Shown in pieces: positions 8,473 to 16,814 of a stretch of 64,000 bases of DNA. A model generated the notes under the pieces. It searched no databases. It saw nothing but the letters and a program-made list of their open reading frames with translations, and was not told the DNA's origin. The first letter of the stretch is position 1. Every line of letters starts with the position of its first letter. A program made the translations under genes and the position numbers. This DNA is from Skermanella aerolata KACC 11604 (lineage in GTDB: Bacteria; Pseudomonadota; Alphaproteobacteria; Azospirillales; Azospirillaceae), in assembly GCF_000936425.1 (NCBI RefSeq), contig NZ_AVFK01000006.1:124001-188000 (forward strand), read 5' to 3'.

Positions 8473-8898
8473 ATGGCCGACTCTTCCGAACAGCGCCGCA
8501 AATTCAAGGCCATGGTCCCGTTCTTCGCGGATGACGGATCCCTGCTGACGGCGGAGCGCGAGCGCGAGGCGCTGCGTACCGCCGTCGTCGATCTCGATCT
8601 CGATCCCGACGAGGCGCACGGAGCGATCCGGCAAGCCGCGCGCGAGCGGGGCATCGTCCTGGAGAGCAAGGCGGTCGAGCTTGTCCAGGCGCTTCTCAAC
8701 AACACGCCCAAAGGCAAGGTGCCCAGGAAGCGCTTCGAGGAAGCGGTGACGACATATGCCACCCTGACCAACCGCCCGAAGGACACCGTCCGCGCCGAGA
8801 AGCGCGTCAAGTCGCTGATGGCCGGGCTGGCGCTGGTGCCTAAAAGGTCCGCCCTGGGCAGCCGGCGCTGGTACAACCGCATCAAGGTCGACGACTGA
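8473..8898 (+). CDS. Small soluble protein of unknown function
   Basis: 141 residues. The ATG at 8473 has AGGA seven bases upstream; a TTG at 8440 would add 11 residues but lacks a site. The protein is charged and helical, with no signal peptide or membrane segment, so it should be cytoplasmic. A basic C-terminal half (TNRPKDTVRAEKRVKSLM, later SRRWYNRIKVDD) could bind nucleic acid or a membrane surface, but no known domain is recognised. The stop overlaps the next start as TGATG. Confidence 0.65.
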   Translation: MADSSEQRRKFKAMVPFFADDGSLLTAEREREALRTAVVDLDLDPDEAHGAIRQAARERGIVLESKAVELVQALLNNTPKGKVPRKRFEEAVTTYATLTNRPKDTVRAEKRVKSLMAGLALVPKRSALGSRRWYNRIKVDD

Positions 8899-9536
8899 TG
8901 GGAATCCAGGCCGAACGTCGGAGTCCATCGGATCTGGTCCGGTGTCTGGGCTGGGGTCTGGTCCGTGGTCTGGTCGTCGCGAGCCTGCTCGCGGCCGGCG
9001 CGGGCCGCTGCCAGCAGGCACAGGCTGCCGATTCGGTCTTCGCCGAGATCCTCGCCGGCGACAATCCCATGGCGACGCCGCTCGACCGTCTGATCGACCG
9101 GTTCGCCGCCCTTATGCTGCCGCCGTCTCCGACGGAAGCCCTTGATGCGGTATCGCCGGAAGCCGGCGTCTTCTGGCGCCTAATCGCGGACTGCGGTTAC
9201 CGGGTCACTGAAGTCGTCACCGAGTCCGGTCTCCTGCCGAAGCTGAAGGTCCACCTGGAACGCACGCTGGAATTGTCGGAAGAGGATCGGACCTGGATCG
9301 GGCGCCGTCTGGACGACTGGGCCGCCGACGACCAGGGACTCACCGCCACATTGTCCCGGCACATCGTGATCGCATTGCTGGAAGCGTCGGAAGACCCGCG
9401 GCTGGACGCAGTTGCGGTCGATATCGCCTTGGGTCCCCTGCCGGCAGCGACGTTCCGGCTGGCACCCCGAACGACCGGCTTCCCGACCTCTCCCCCTCCC
9501 GGTTTTGTCAGGGACAGGAACTCCCATGAGCCTTGA
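8898..9536 (+). CDS. Exported protein of unknown function
   Basis: 212 residues. A signal-peptide-like hydrophobic segment (residues 19-35) follows a basic N-terminus, with a likely cleavage near QAQAADS. The mature part is helical and acidic, with one pair-like cysteine near WRLIADCGYRVTEVV. I recognise no family. It overlaps the upstream gene by one base and the downstream gene by 11 bases, so it belongs to the same operon as the TPR and DUF4239-like genes. Confidence 0.6.
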   Translation: MGIQAERRSPSDLVRCLGWGLVRGLVVASLLAAGAGRCQQAQAADSVFAEILAGDNPMATPLDRLIDRFAALMLPPSPTEALDAVSPEAGVFWRLIADCGYRVTEVVTESGLLPKLKVHLERTLELSEEDRTWIGRRLDDWAADDQGLTATLSRHIVIALLEASEDPRLDAVAVDIALGPLPAATFRLAPRTTGFPTSPPPGFVRDRNSHEP

Positions 9537-10341
9537 CGGGGCTCCCGGTACGACACCGTGGCTGCTTGCCGCGGGTGTCCCCGCGATCGGCGCCACGGCC
9601 TTCGTGGTCTGGGGCGGCATCGTGCTGGCGATGCGGAACCTGCTCGGGGACCCGACCCCGCTGTTTTCCGAAGCGCAGAGCGGCGCCGCCTTCGGCTGGC
9701 TGGAGCAGGTCTTCATCGGGTTGATCGCGGCGACCCTCAGCTTCGGCTGGGTTGCCGGCAACGCGCTGGAGCACGCTTATCGGGCAGAGGGTTCGTATCT
9801 CGGCGGCATCCGCGCGGCGGCGTCCGGCCTGCCGGCGGACGAGGCCGGCAGGCTGGAGCGGGCGGTGAGCGCCTATGCCGCCGATGTCGTCGGCGCCGAA
9901 GCCGGCGGCAAGGTCTCGACGGCGGCGAGCGTGTCCCTAGAACTCCTGGTCGCGATCTGCCGCGACGCGGTCGACCGCGGCATCGGCAGCATCCAGACCC
10001 GGTCTTCGCTGGACACCCTGTCGAAATTGCTGCCGGCATCCCGGCAGGCGCGGCTTTCGGCGATCAACCGCTATAGCCTGCCGCTGCCGCCCGGCCTCGT
10101 GATCGTGCCGCTGGGGCTGGGACTCCTGCTGGGCGCCACCCTGCGCACCAGCACGCATGTCAGCGACGCCGTGTTCAACGGTCTCCACGCGAGCGGCATC
10201 GCGATCGCCGCCGCGGTCGCGCTGGCGCTGGTCCTGCCGACGATGGCGGTCGCGGTTCCGGCCACTCTGACCGATCTGGCGTCACCCCAGCCCGGTATTC
10301 GGCCCGGTGCGGTGTCCGGCGCGGCGGCGGGGGGCCGATGA
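9526..10341 (+). CDS. DUF4239-like (bestrophin-like) membrane protein, copy 1
   Basis: 271 residues from the ATG at 9526, which has AGGA upstream; earlier in-frame starts would run deep into the previous gene. Two hydrophobic helices near the N-terminus (about 12-32 and 60-80), a helical soluble middle and two more helices near residues 185-205 and 220-245 give the layout of DUF4239 proteins. These are distantly related to bestrophin-type membrane proteins. It is the least typical of three consecutive copies. It overlaps the next gene as ATGA. Confidence 0.55.
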   Translation: MSLDGAPGTTPWLLAAGVPAIGATAFVVWGGIVLAMRNLLGDPTPLFSEAQSGAAFGWLEQVFIGLIAATLSFGWVAGNALEHAYRAEGSYLGGIRAAASGLPADEAGRLERAVSAYAADVVGAEAGGKVSTAASVSLELLVAICRDAVDRGIGSIQTRSSLDTLSKLLPASRQARLSAINRYSLPLPPGLVIVPLGLGLLLGATLRTSTHVSDAVFNGLHASGIAIAAAVALALVLPTMAVAVPATLTDLASPQPGIRPGAVSGAAAGGR

Positions 10342-11099
10342 CGCTTACGACCGAGTTCCTCCTGTGGATGGCCGGAGCGGTTTTGTGGGCGGTGTCGGGC
10401 TTGGCTATCGTCCGTTACTACCTGACGGAAGCGGAGCTCGCCGGCAACAATCCCGGCGGCGGCTTCAAATACATGTACTTCGCCCAGGTCTTCGCCGGGT
10501 TCGCCGCATTCGTCCTCGTCCAGGCCAGCGACACGCGGGAAACCGCTGCGACGGCCATCGCCCAGGAAACCGCGGCGCTCCGCGCCCTGGTCATGGTTTC
10601 CACCGCCGGCGGGATGGACGCCGATGGCCGGATCGCGGCGGCGGTCAAGGACTACGGCGAGGCGGTCGCCGCCGACGAGTGGCAGGAGATGGCCGCCGGC
10701 GCTCATAGCCCCCTCGCCGCCCGGCGCTTCGACGAGGTCTTGCGCGCCTTCCACAACGCCCCGGCTACCGATCCCGCCACCACGTCGTCACCGGTCGCGG
10801 CCGAGATGGGCAGCCAGCTGGCGGTAGCCGCCGTCTCAGCCCGCAACCAGCGCATCGACGTGGCCGCGGGCAACGCCTTCGACAAGATGCTGTGGACGGC
10901 GGTGGGTGCGCTGGCCCTGGTCTCGATCGCGTTCAACTGGGCATTGGGATCGACGTCCGTGATCATGCACGCTTTGACCACCTCGATGCTGACGATGACC
11001 ATGGCGCAGATGCTCCACCTCGCCGTTCTGATGGGCAGCCCCTTCGCCGGCTCCGCACCGCTCAGTCCGCACCGTTTCCTCGCCCTGCCGGGATTCTGA
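10338..11099 (+). CDS. DUF4239-like (bestrophin-like) membrane protein, copy 2
   Basis: 253 residues. Two N-terminal transmembrane helices are followed by a soluble helical region with ETAALRALV and VKDYGEAVAADEWQEM, which is the typical DUF4239 pattern of an early EAxxL helix and a YxxxVxxxEW motif. Two C-terminal helices then lead into a MGSPFAGS motif comparable with the family's PFxG. Molecular function of DUF4239 is not established. Start and stop overlap neighbours (ATGA upstream, five-base gap downstream). Confidence 0.7.
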   Translation: MTLTTEFLLWMAGAVLWAVSGLAIVRYYLTEAELAGNNPGGGFKYMYFAQVFAGFAAFVLVQASDTRETAATAIAQETAALRALVMVSTAGGMDADGRIAAAVKDYGEAVAADEWQEMAAGAHSPLAARRFDEVLRAFHNAPATDPATTSSPVAAEMGSQLAVAAVSARNQRIDVAAGNAFDKMLWTAVGALALVSIAFNWALGSTSVIMHALTTSMLTMTMAQMLHLAVLMGSPFAGSAPLSPHRFLALPGF

Positions 11100-11104
11100 C
11101 CGCC

Positions 11105-11866
11105 ATGGAAATGTTCGCCAGCCTTGCGCGATGGATCGCCGAGCAGCCGATGGCCGTGGGAGGGACCTGGGCCGTTATGGGCAGTGCGCTCGCCGGCCTC
11201 GCGGGGACCATGTTCGTGACCTTCGTCATCGGCCCGGATGGGCGCGACATCACGCTGACCGGCCTCAAGCTGGAAGTGCTGGGGCAGATCTTCTCGGGAC
11301 TTCTGGTCTTCGTTCTGGTCCATGGCGCCATCTTGCAATACGACCTGCGCACGCTGATCGACCTGGAGGGCCGGCTCCTCACCGACCTGCACTTCACGGC
11401 CCGGCGGGCCGATCCGGAAGGTTTGGGCATCCTGGTGGAACGCTATGCCAGCATGGTGGTGGAACGCGAGCTGCCCGCCCTTGCCGGCGGCCGGCACGAT
11501 CCGGCCACCCAGGGAGCATTCGACGACATGCTGGTCACTTTGGCGGCGACTCCGCCCCGGATGGCGTCCGATATGGGTGAAACCCTGGCACAGCTTGTCG
11601 ACATCCGGACGAAACGGCTTGTCCGCAGCCTTCCCGATCCGCTGATGGGCTATGCCTGGCTGGGAGTCGCGTTCGCCACGGCCACGACGATGGTCTTCGC
11701 CTCCCTCGTCGCCGGCCCGTCCCTGATCATCCAGGCGATGCTGTCCACGCTGATGTCGCTGTCCGCCGTGACCATCGCCTATCTAGCGATCCTGATGAAC
11801 CACCCCTGGTCTGGCGACATGAGCATCTCCGCACGCGCCATCATGGATATCCTGCGATGGGGATGA
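11105..11866 (+). CDS. DUF4239-like (bestrophin-like) membrane protein, copy 3
   Basis: 253 residues from the ATG at 11105, five bases after the previous stop. The plan is the same as its neighbour: two N-terminal helices, a soluble middle with LVERYASMVVERELPAL, two late helices and an NHPWSGDMSIS motif, the family's P-x-x-G element. Sequence similarity between the three copies is low, so the duplications are old or the genes were recruited separately. The end overlaps the next start as ATGA. Confidence 0.7.
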   Translation: MEMFASLARWIAEQPMAVGGTWAVMGSALAGLAGTMFVTFVIGPDGRDITLTGLKLEVLGQIFSGLLVFVLVHGAILQYDLRTLIDLEGRLLTDLHFTARRADPEGLGILVERYASMVVERELPALAGGRHDPATQGAFDDMLVTLAATPPRMASDMGETLAQLVDIRTKRLVRSLPDPLMGYAWLGVAFATATTMVFASLVAGPSLIIQAMLSTLMSLSAVTIAYLAILMNHPWSGDMSISARAIMDILRWG

Positions 11867-12849
11867 AATCGCGCGTCGCCGCGGCGGCCTGCGGACTGAT
11901 GCTGCTGGCGGCCGTGCCGGTTGGCGTCGGTCATGCCGCCGGAGCAGCCGGACTTGCGGCACCCGTCGTCCAGGACCCTCGCGAGGCACGGCACGTCGAT
12001 TTCGAGCTGCTGCTGTCGCGCTCGCTGGGCGCCATCCGGGCGGCGGCGCTCCGCGACCTGGAACTGGAAACGGCGCCGGTTCAAGCCGAACTGGTCGGCC
12101 GGGCGGACCAGTATGTTGACTGGGTGTTCGACTGGTGGACCAGCTACATCCTGATCGCCAAGGCTATCGCCGTCGCCGTTGCGTCGGTGGTGACCGGCGA
12201 CTTCATCAATGTCCAGAACCGGGTCGAGGAGCGGCTGCTGACCGCCGTGCTGATCGCCTACGAGGCACGGCTTCAGCCCGATCTGGCGCGCCTGGATCTC
12301 GAGGCGGCGACGGCGGCGGTGCTGCGGGCCACCGACCGCCGGATCGACAAGCTGTGCTTCGAACTGAACCGCGAGCTTTGGGCGGGCTTGCGCCAGATCG
12401 AAGCGCCGGCCACGAAGCCCGACCTGTGCGCCGGACTGCCGCCGATGCCGGAGCCGAGAGTGATCATCCCGCCCCTGGCCTACGAGGCGGGAAGCCGGTT
12501 CGACGCCGTCGCGGCGCGGGTCACACGCCCGATCATGACCACGACAGCGTCCCTGAGCGTCTCCGCTTCGACCGTAGTGGCGATGCTGGGCAGCTACGGC
12601 ATACCCGTGGCCCTGATCGGCGGTCCTGTGTTCGTCGTCATCGCCGCCAAGTCGATCTTCACCATCATCGACCTGGTGCTCGCCCAACTGGATACGGTGG
12701 TCAACCGCGAAAGCTTCGAACGCGCCGTCCGCACGGTCCTTGAAGACTCGCGCGAACACGTCAGCGAGACGCTGGACCTGACATTGGTCGGCTGGATCGA
12801 CGAAGTCGGCAACACGATCCGCCTGAACCAGCGTGTCGTGAGCAGATGA
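11863..12849 (+). CDS. Exported or membrane protein of unknown function
   Basis: 328 residues. The ATG at 11863 overlaps the upstream stop as ATGA; the ATG at 11857 is an alternative. A signal peptide (MKSRVAAAACG... to VGHAAG) is followed by a hydrophobic stretch near residues 95-115 (ILIAKAIAVAVASVV) and a strongly hydrophobic pair near residues 225-265. Charged helices occupy the rest. I recognise no family. A pair of cysteines (CFELN, DLCAGL) around residues 165-190 could form a disulphide. Operon position implies a role with the DUF4239-like and ABC proteins. Confidence 0.6.
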   Translation: MKSRVAAAACGLMLLAAVPVGVGHAAGAAGLAAPVVQDPREARHVDFELLLSRSLGAIRAAALRDLELETAPVQAELVGRADQYVDWVFDWWTSYILIAKAIAVAVASVVTGDFINVQNRVEERLLTAVLIAYEARLQPDLARLDLEAATAAVLRATDRRIDKLCFELNRELWAGLRQIEAPATKPDLCAGLPPMPEPRVIIPPLAYEAGSRFDAVAARVTRPIMTTTASLSVSASTVVAMLGSYGIPVALIGGPVFVVIAAKSIFTIIDLVLAQLDTVVNRESFERAVRTVLEDSREHVSETLDLTLVGWIDEVGNTIRLNQRVVSR

Positions 12850-12884
12850 TGCCGGGAAGCAGATGATGCCGGAAGGGCCAACGT

Positions 12885-14048
12885 TTGAAGCACACGAACG
12901 GAGCCTCTGATCTCATGCCCCGCCTAGCCGCCACCTTCCACCGGCACGGAACGCTGCTTGCCAGCCTGAGCCTGTGGGTGCTGTTCCTGTCGGCGGGATG
13001 GTCGGCTTTGCCGATGCGGGATCGGCAACCCGTGTCGACGTTCCGTCCGGCCGATCGTTCGGCCGGCATTGCGGCCGTCTCCGCCCGGCCGGTCCCCGTC
13101 TTCGCCATGAGGCCGGACCGCTCGACGCTGCGAGTCGGCACCGGCAGCACCCAGGCCGACGGACGGATCGAGTTCACGCCGTTCGACCCGGACGATCCCC
13201 TGCTGGTCCAGGGCAGCGAAGGCCTGCTGTTCGATGCCAACCTGCGCGTCCTGTGGCTGCTCGCCTCCGATGAGGAAAGGACGCGGATCCGGCTCGGCAT
13301 CGACGCACTCGGCCGCGGCCTGCGCGAGGCGGTGGACGCGGTGCTGAAATCTCCGGAATTCGCCGACGACTACAAGGGCGAACTGACGAACGTCATCCAG
13401 CAGGCGGCGGACTCGGCCTGGCGCGAGCCCGTTATGCGGAACGCCTACGACGACCTCGTGCGCGGCGTCGAGCCGCTGCTGCGCGACGCGGCAAGACGCG
13501 ACCTGATGCCCCTCGTGCTCAACCGGATCGAGCCGTTGATATGGGAAATGCTGGGCGCCAACGCCGGTGCGCTGATCGACATCTTCCGCACGCGGCAGTG
13601 GGACCTGAAGCCGGTGGAGCGGACGATGGATGCCATCCTGCGCGACGCGCGCGAACGCGGCATCGTCGAACGGACCTCCCGGCGTATCCTCGACTCCAGG
13701 CAGGCCAGGACCTTCATCCAGACTTTCGCCGGCGCCGTCATGGACGCGATGACCCGCGACCCGCGCATCGGCGGCCTTCTGGTCCGTCTCGTTACCGACC
13801 AGAGGATCGGCGGCTATCTGAGTCCGCTGTCGCAGCCCGCCGCCGACTTGGCACGGTTCGCTCCCGGCATGCTGCTGGGCGTCCATCCGAACAACGACTT
13901 GAACGCCATCGCCGCCTTCACCTTCCGGGGTTTCATCACGGGGCGGTCCGGGCGGCTGATCATCCTGACGAGCCCCGGTCAGCGCGATGAAATGCTGCGG
14001 CTCGATCCGCGTGCGCCCCGCCCCCTGCTGAGGGACGCCCAGCCATGA
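12885..14048 (+). CDS. Membrane-anchored helical protein of unknown function
   Basis: 387 residues if translation begins at the TTG at 12885, which has GGAAGGG seven bases upstream; an ATG at 12915 is the alternative. One transmembrane helix (about residues 24-42) precedes a periplasmic region with some beta character (to about residue 120). After that comes a long helical region with repeated acidic-Arg segments such as RDAARRDLMPLVLNRIEPLI. No MCE domain is visible, although it stands directly before the ABC gene, where an MCE protein would be expected in an mla operon. It overlaps that gene as ATGA. Confidence 0.6.
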   Translation: MKHTNGASDLMPRLAATFHRHGTLLASLSLWVLFLSAGWSALPMRDRQPVSTFRPADRSAGIAAVSARPVPVFAMRPDRSTLRVGTGSTQADGRIEFTPFDPDDPLLVQGSEGLLFDANLRVLWLLASDEERTRIRLGIDALGRGLREAVDAVLKSPEFADDYKGELTNVIQQAADSAWREPVMRNAYDDLVRGVEPLLRDAARRDLMPLVLNRIEPLIWEMLGANAGALIDIFRTRQWDLKPVERTMDAILRDARERGIVERTSRRILDSRQARTFIQTFAGAVMDAMTRDPRIGGLLVRLVTDQRIGGYLSPLSQPAADLARFAPGMLLGVHPNNDLNAIAAFTFRGFITGRSGRLIILTSPGQRDEMLRLDPRAPRPLLRDAQP

Positions 14049-15598
14049 CCCAGGGCGAAACCCAGGCCATGACGGGGACAGGTTTCGGTCTTGCCATCGA
14101 CGGGCTGAGCATCAGCCGGCCCAACGGCATGCCGCTGGTCGGCGACGCCACCTTCACGATCGGACCGTCCGAGGTGGTTCTGCTGGTCGGTCCCAGCGGC
14201 TGCGGCAAATCGACGATCGTCAAGCTGCTCGGCGGCCTGCTGGAAACCGAGAAAGGTGACTGGCACGTCTCCGGACACCTGAACTGCGCCGGGCGCACCA
14301 TCGACCTCGCCACTGAGAACAGCTCCGTCGGCGGAATCGTCTTCCAGGATCATGCGCTGTTCAACGACCTGAGCGCCCTGGAGAACCTGCGGATCGCCGC
14401 GGATCATGCAGATGGCTCCGGCGATCCCGTCCTGATCGCCAATGCCGCCGCCTTGCTGGGTGACATCGACCCGAACGCCTCCGTCGCATCGTGCAGCGGC
14501 GGCCAGCGGCAGCGCCTCGCCATCGCCCGCACCCTGCTCGCGGACCGGCCGGTCCTTCTGTTCGACGAGCCGAATTCCGGCCTGGACGTCCCCATGGCGC
14601 GCAGGCTGGGCGAACTGATCCGCGGCCTCTGCCGCGACATGGGCAAGCCGGCGCTGATCGTGGCGCACCACGTCAAGGACCTGCTGCCGATTGCCGACCG
14701 GGTGCTGCTTTTCGACACGCGGTCTCACCGGCTGGTCAGCATGCCGCCCGATGCCGAGGCGATCGAGGCGGAACTGCTCAAGCTCGGCGACGGCGCCGAA
14801 CCGACAGCGATGGCGGCCGGTCATTCGGCTGGCACTCCTGCGGCTGCGCCCGGCAATCCCTGGACGGCGGCGGTCGGGCACCGGCCGAAACTGTACTGGT
14901 TCGCGCGTTACATCGCCGAATATTTCTGGGTGCTCTGCGCATCGCCGCTGATGCTGATCTATATGGGGATCGGAGGCCTGATCATGGGTTTCGTCTCCAT
15001 GTGGTTCGGCTTCAACTACAACTCGCTCGGCGGATACCTGAAGTCGTTGCTGCATGACGAAACGCTGGTCGGCCTGGGCTTCGTTCAGAACACGATCGCC
15101 GTTCCGCTGGTCAGCAGCATCCTGTTCGTGGCGCGCAACAACGCCATCATCGCCGCCGATATCGGCAACCGGGTGCTGTCGTCGCAGTTCAAGGCGATGG
15201 AAAACCTGCGGATCGCCGCGCGGCTCTACATCTTCTCGGCCATCCTCATCAACATGGTGGCGGGAGCGCTGCTCCTGCTGCTGCTGTCGCTGGCGGCGGC
15301 GAGCTGGAGTTCGATGCATACGTGGCACGTCCAGTTCCCGCAACAGCATTTCGAGCTGTGGCGCAGCCAGTTCTTTCAGCGGGTACTGACCGACGGCCTC
15401 TGGCCGAGTCCTAACATGGCATGGGTGGTCGTAAAGGTAGCGCTCAGCGCCCTGCTCGCGGGGCTTGCCGCGATCGCCATCGGAAGCCGGCGCAAGGACT
15501 CGGGCATCGCCATCAGCACGGGTATCGCCCAGTCGATCATCGCCGGTGTCACGGTGACCCTGCTGGTACACGCCGCCGTCTCTGTCATTACACTCTAG
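14045..15598 (+). CDS. ABC protein: MlaF-like ATPase fused to MlaE-like permease
   Basis: 517 residues. Residues about 15-245 are an ABC ATPase: Walker A GPSGCGKST (49-57), Q-loop VFQDH, signature CSGGQRQ (near 150), Walker B VLLFDEP (near 172) and H-loop AHH (near 207). After a short linker, residues about 295-517 form a permease with five or so helices. It has the MlaE-type coupling segment (LFVARNNAIIAADIGNR, then SQFKAMENLRI), equivalent to the AAELGxMxVxEQIDAL region of MlaE. In most bacteria MlaF and MlaE are separate proteins, so this is a fusion. All ATPase motifs are intact. Lipid transport is the most likely role given the MlaA-like gene at 2-442. Confidence 0.85.
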   Translation: MTQGETQAMTGTGFGLAIDGLSISRPNGMPLVGDATFTIGPSEVVLLVGPSGCGKSTIVKLLGGLLETEKGDWHVSGHLNCAGRTIDLATENSSVGGIVFQDHALFNDLSALENLRIAADHADGSGDPVLIANAAALLGDIDPNASVASCSGGQRQRLAIARTLLADRPVLLFDEPNSGLDVPMARRLGELIRGLCRDMGKPALIVAHHVKDLLPIADRVLLFDTRSHRLVSMPPDAEAIEAELLKLGDGAEPTAMAAGHSAGTPAAAPGNPWTAAVGHRPKLYWFARYIAEYFWVLCASPLMLIYMGIGGLIMGFVSMWFGFNYNSLGGYLKSLLHDETLVGLGFVQNTIAVPLVSSILFVARNNAIIAADIGNRVLSSQFKAMENLRIAARLYIFSAILINMVAGALLLLLLSLAAASWSSMHTWHVQFPQQHFELWRSQFFQRVLTDGLWPSPNMAWVVVKVALSALLAGLAAIAIGSRRKDSGIAISTGIAQSIIAGVTVTLLVHAAVSVITL

Positions 15599-15755
15599 AT
15601 GAGGCGCCACCGATCAGAGGTTCCGTATTTTAGCATAATTGAAACCAGTTCGAAGTATCCTGTGCTGCATTCGGGCACATGCCCGGAGGAGTTCCCCGTA
15701 CCGGAAACGGGGGCCCGATCCAGTGTCCCTTCCCGTCCTGACGAAGGAAATGCTC

Positions 15756-16115
15756 TTGAACAGAACGTTGATCGCCGGCTTGGCCGTCTTCCTCTGCTGG
15801 CAGCCGCTTTCGGTCGAAGCGGGAATGATCAGAACGGGAAACGCCTTGGTCGTGGATGTCGCAGATACCGTGGAGATCCAGCCGGAGACTCCCTACGATA
15901 CCATTTTGCCGATCGTAGTCGGATTGGGCGCCATTGCGGGCGTCGTCGGTTTCAACGTGCTGGCGCTTGGCGTGGAGGCGTTGCCGGGCGGCCTGGCCTA
16001 TGGAGCGGGCGCCACGGTGCCTGCCGAGATGTCGGTCGCGATGAGCCGTGTCTACGCGGTGACCAGCGCCGTGGTCGGCGCCTGGGTCGCCAATCACCTG
16101 TATGACCAGCCATGA
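15756..16115 (+). CDS. Small glycine-rich exported or membrane hairpin protein (paralogue 2)
   Basis: 119 residues from the TTG at 15756, chosen because GAAGGA stands seven bases upstream; the ATG at 15750 is only one base from that site. A signal peptide (MNRTLIAGLAVFL...) ends near SVEAGM. The mature part repeats the two-segment unit of the protein at 5742-6203: VVGLGAIAGVVGFNVLALG with VEALP, then SRVYAVTSAVVGAWVANHL. It overlaps the next gene, another paralogue, as ATGA. Confidence 0.7.
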   Translation: MNRTLIAGLAVFLCWQPLSVEAGMIRTGNALVVDVADTVEIQPETPYDTILPIVVGLGAIAGVVGFNVLALGVEALPGGLAYGAGATVPAEMSVAMSRVYAVTSAVVGAWVANHLYDQP

Positions 16116-16771
16116 TCCGGATGATCGACGGCAGTACGGCGCGCCGGGCCGCCGTGATATGTCTGGCCGGCACTCTTGCCGCCCTGCCGGTGCTTTGGCC
16201 TTCGGAGGCCTGGGCACAGGCTGCCGAACAAGGCAGACCGCCGATCCCGCCTGACGTCGAGGAAACGATCGCGCCACCCGCGCCCCTGGTGCTGAGAAAA
16301 TCCCCGATTGACCGTCGGCTGATGGCGGTCGGCACCGGGGCCGTCGTCGGCATCGTCGCCTTCAACGTGCTGGCCGCACCGCTCGGAGCGGTCCCGCTGG
16401 CCGGCGCCGCCCTGGCGGAGGTGCCATACAGCATCGCGCTGGGCAGCCGCCTGATCGCTACCGCAACGGCTGGGGCCGGAGCGCTCGCCTCCACGTTCGC
16501 CTACGATCGGTGGACCGGTCATGAGAGCGACTACCGCTACCTGACGGCCTTGGCCGCCGGCGCGCTGGGAGGCGTCGCACTGGGCAACGTCCTGACCGGC
16601 ACCATCGGCACGCTTCCCTACTTCGCGGGCGCCGGCGAAGCCGCCGGAGCCGGACCCATGGCGTCCTCGGCAGCCCAGGCGGCGAGCCGGGTCTACGTGA
16701 TAGCTTCCGGTGTCCTTGGAGCCTGGGCGGCCGATTGGCTTTACCCGGAGGATCCAAGCTCCAAGGATTGA
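16112..16771 (+). CDS. Glycine-rich hairpin protein with internal duplication (paralogue 3)
   Basis: 219 residues. A signal peptide ends near EAWAQA. The mature protein contains the two-segment unit twice: LMAVGTGAVVGIVAFNVL with GAVP and a LIATATAGAGALASTFAYD helix, then YLTALAAGALGGVALGNVL with GTLP and SRVYVIASGVLGAWAADWL. It is therefore an internally duplicated relative of the two smaller paralogues in this cluster. It is the last gene of the plus-strand run and converges on a TRAP binding-protein gene. Confidence 0.7.
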   Translation: MIRMIDGSTARRAAVICLAGTLAALPVLWPSEAWAQAAEQGRPPIPPDVEETIAPPAPLVLRKSPIDRRLMAVGTGAVVGIVAFNVLAAPLGAVPLAGAALAEVPYSIALGSRLIATATAGAGALASTFAYDRWTGHESDYRYLTALAAGALGGVALGNVLTGTIGTLPYFAGAGEAAGAGPMASSAAQAASRVYVIASGVLGAWAADWLYPEDPSSKD

Positions 16772-16814
16772 GGGCTGGGCTGGCGTCGCTCCGATCCGCC
16801 AGGGATGGAAAGCG

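Noticed and set aside
12885-14048. Possible MCE (MlaD-like) protein before the ABC fusion
   Set aside because: One N-terminal helix and operon position fit, but no MCE-domain pattern was seen, so it is left as unknown.
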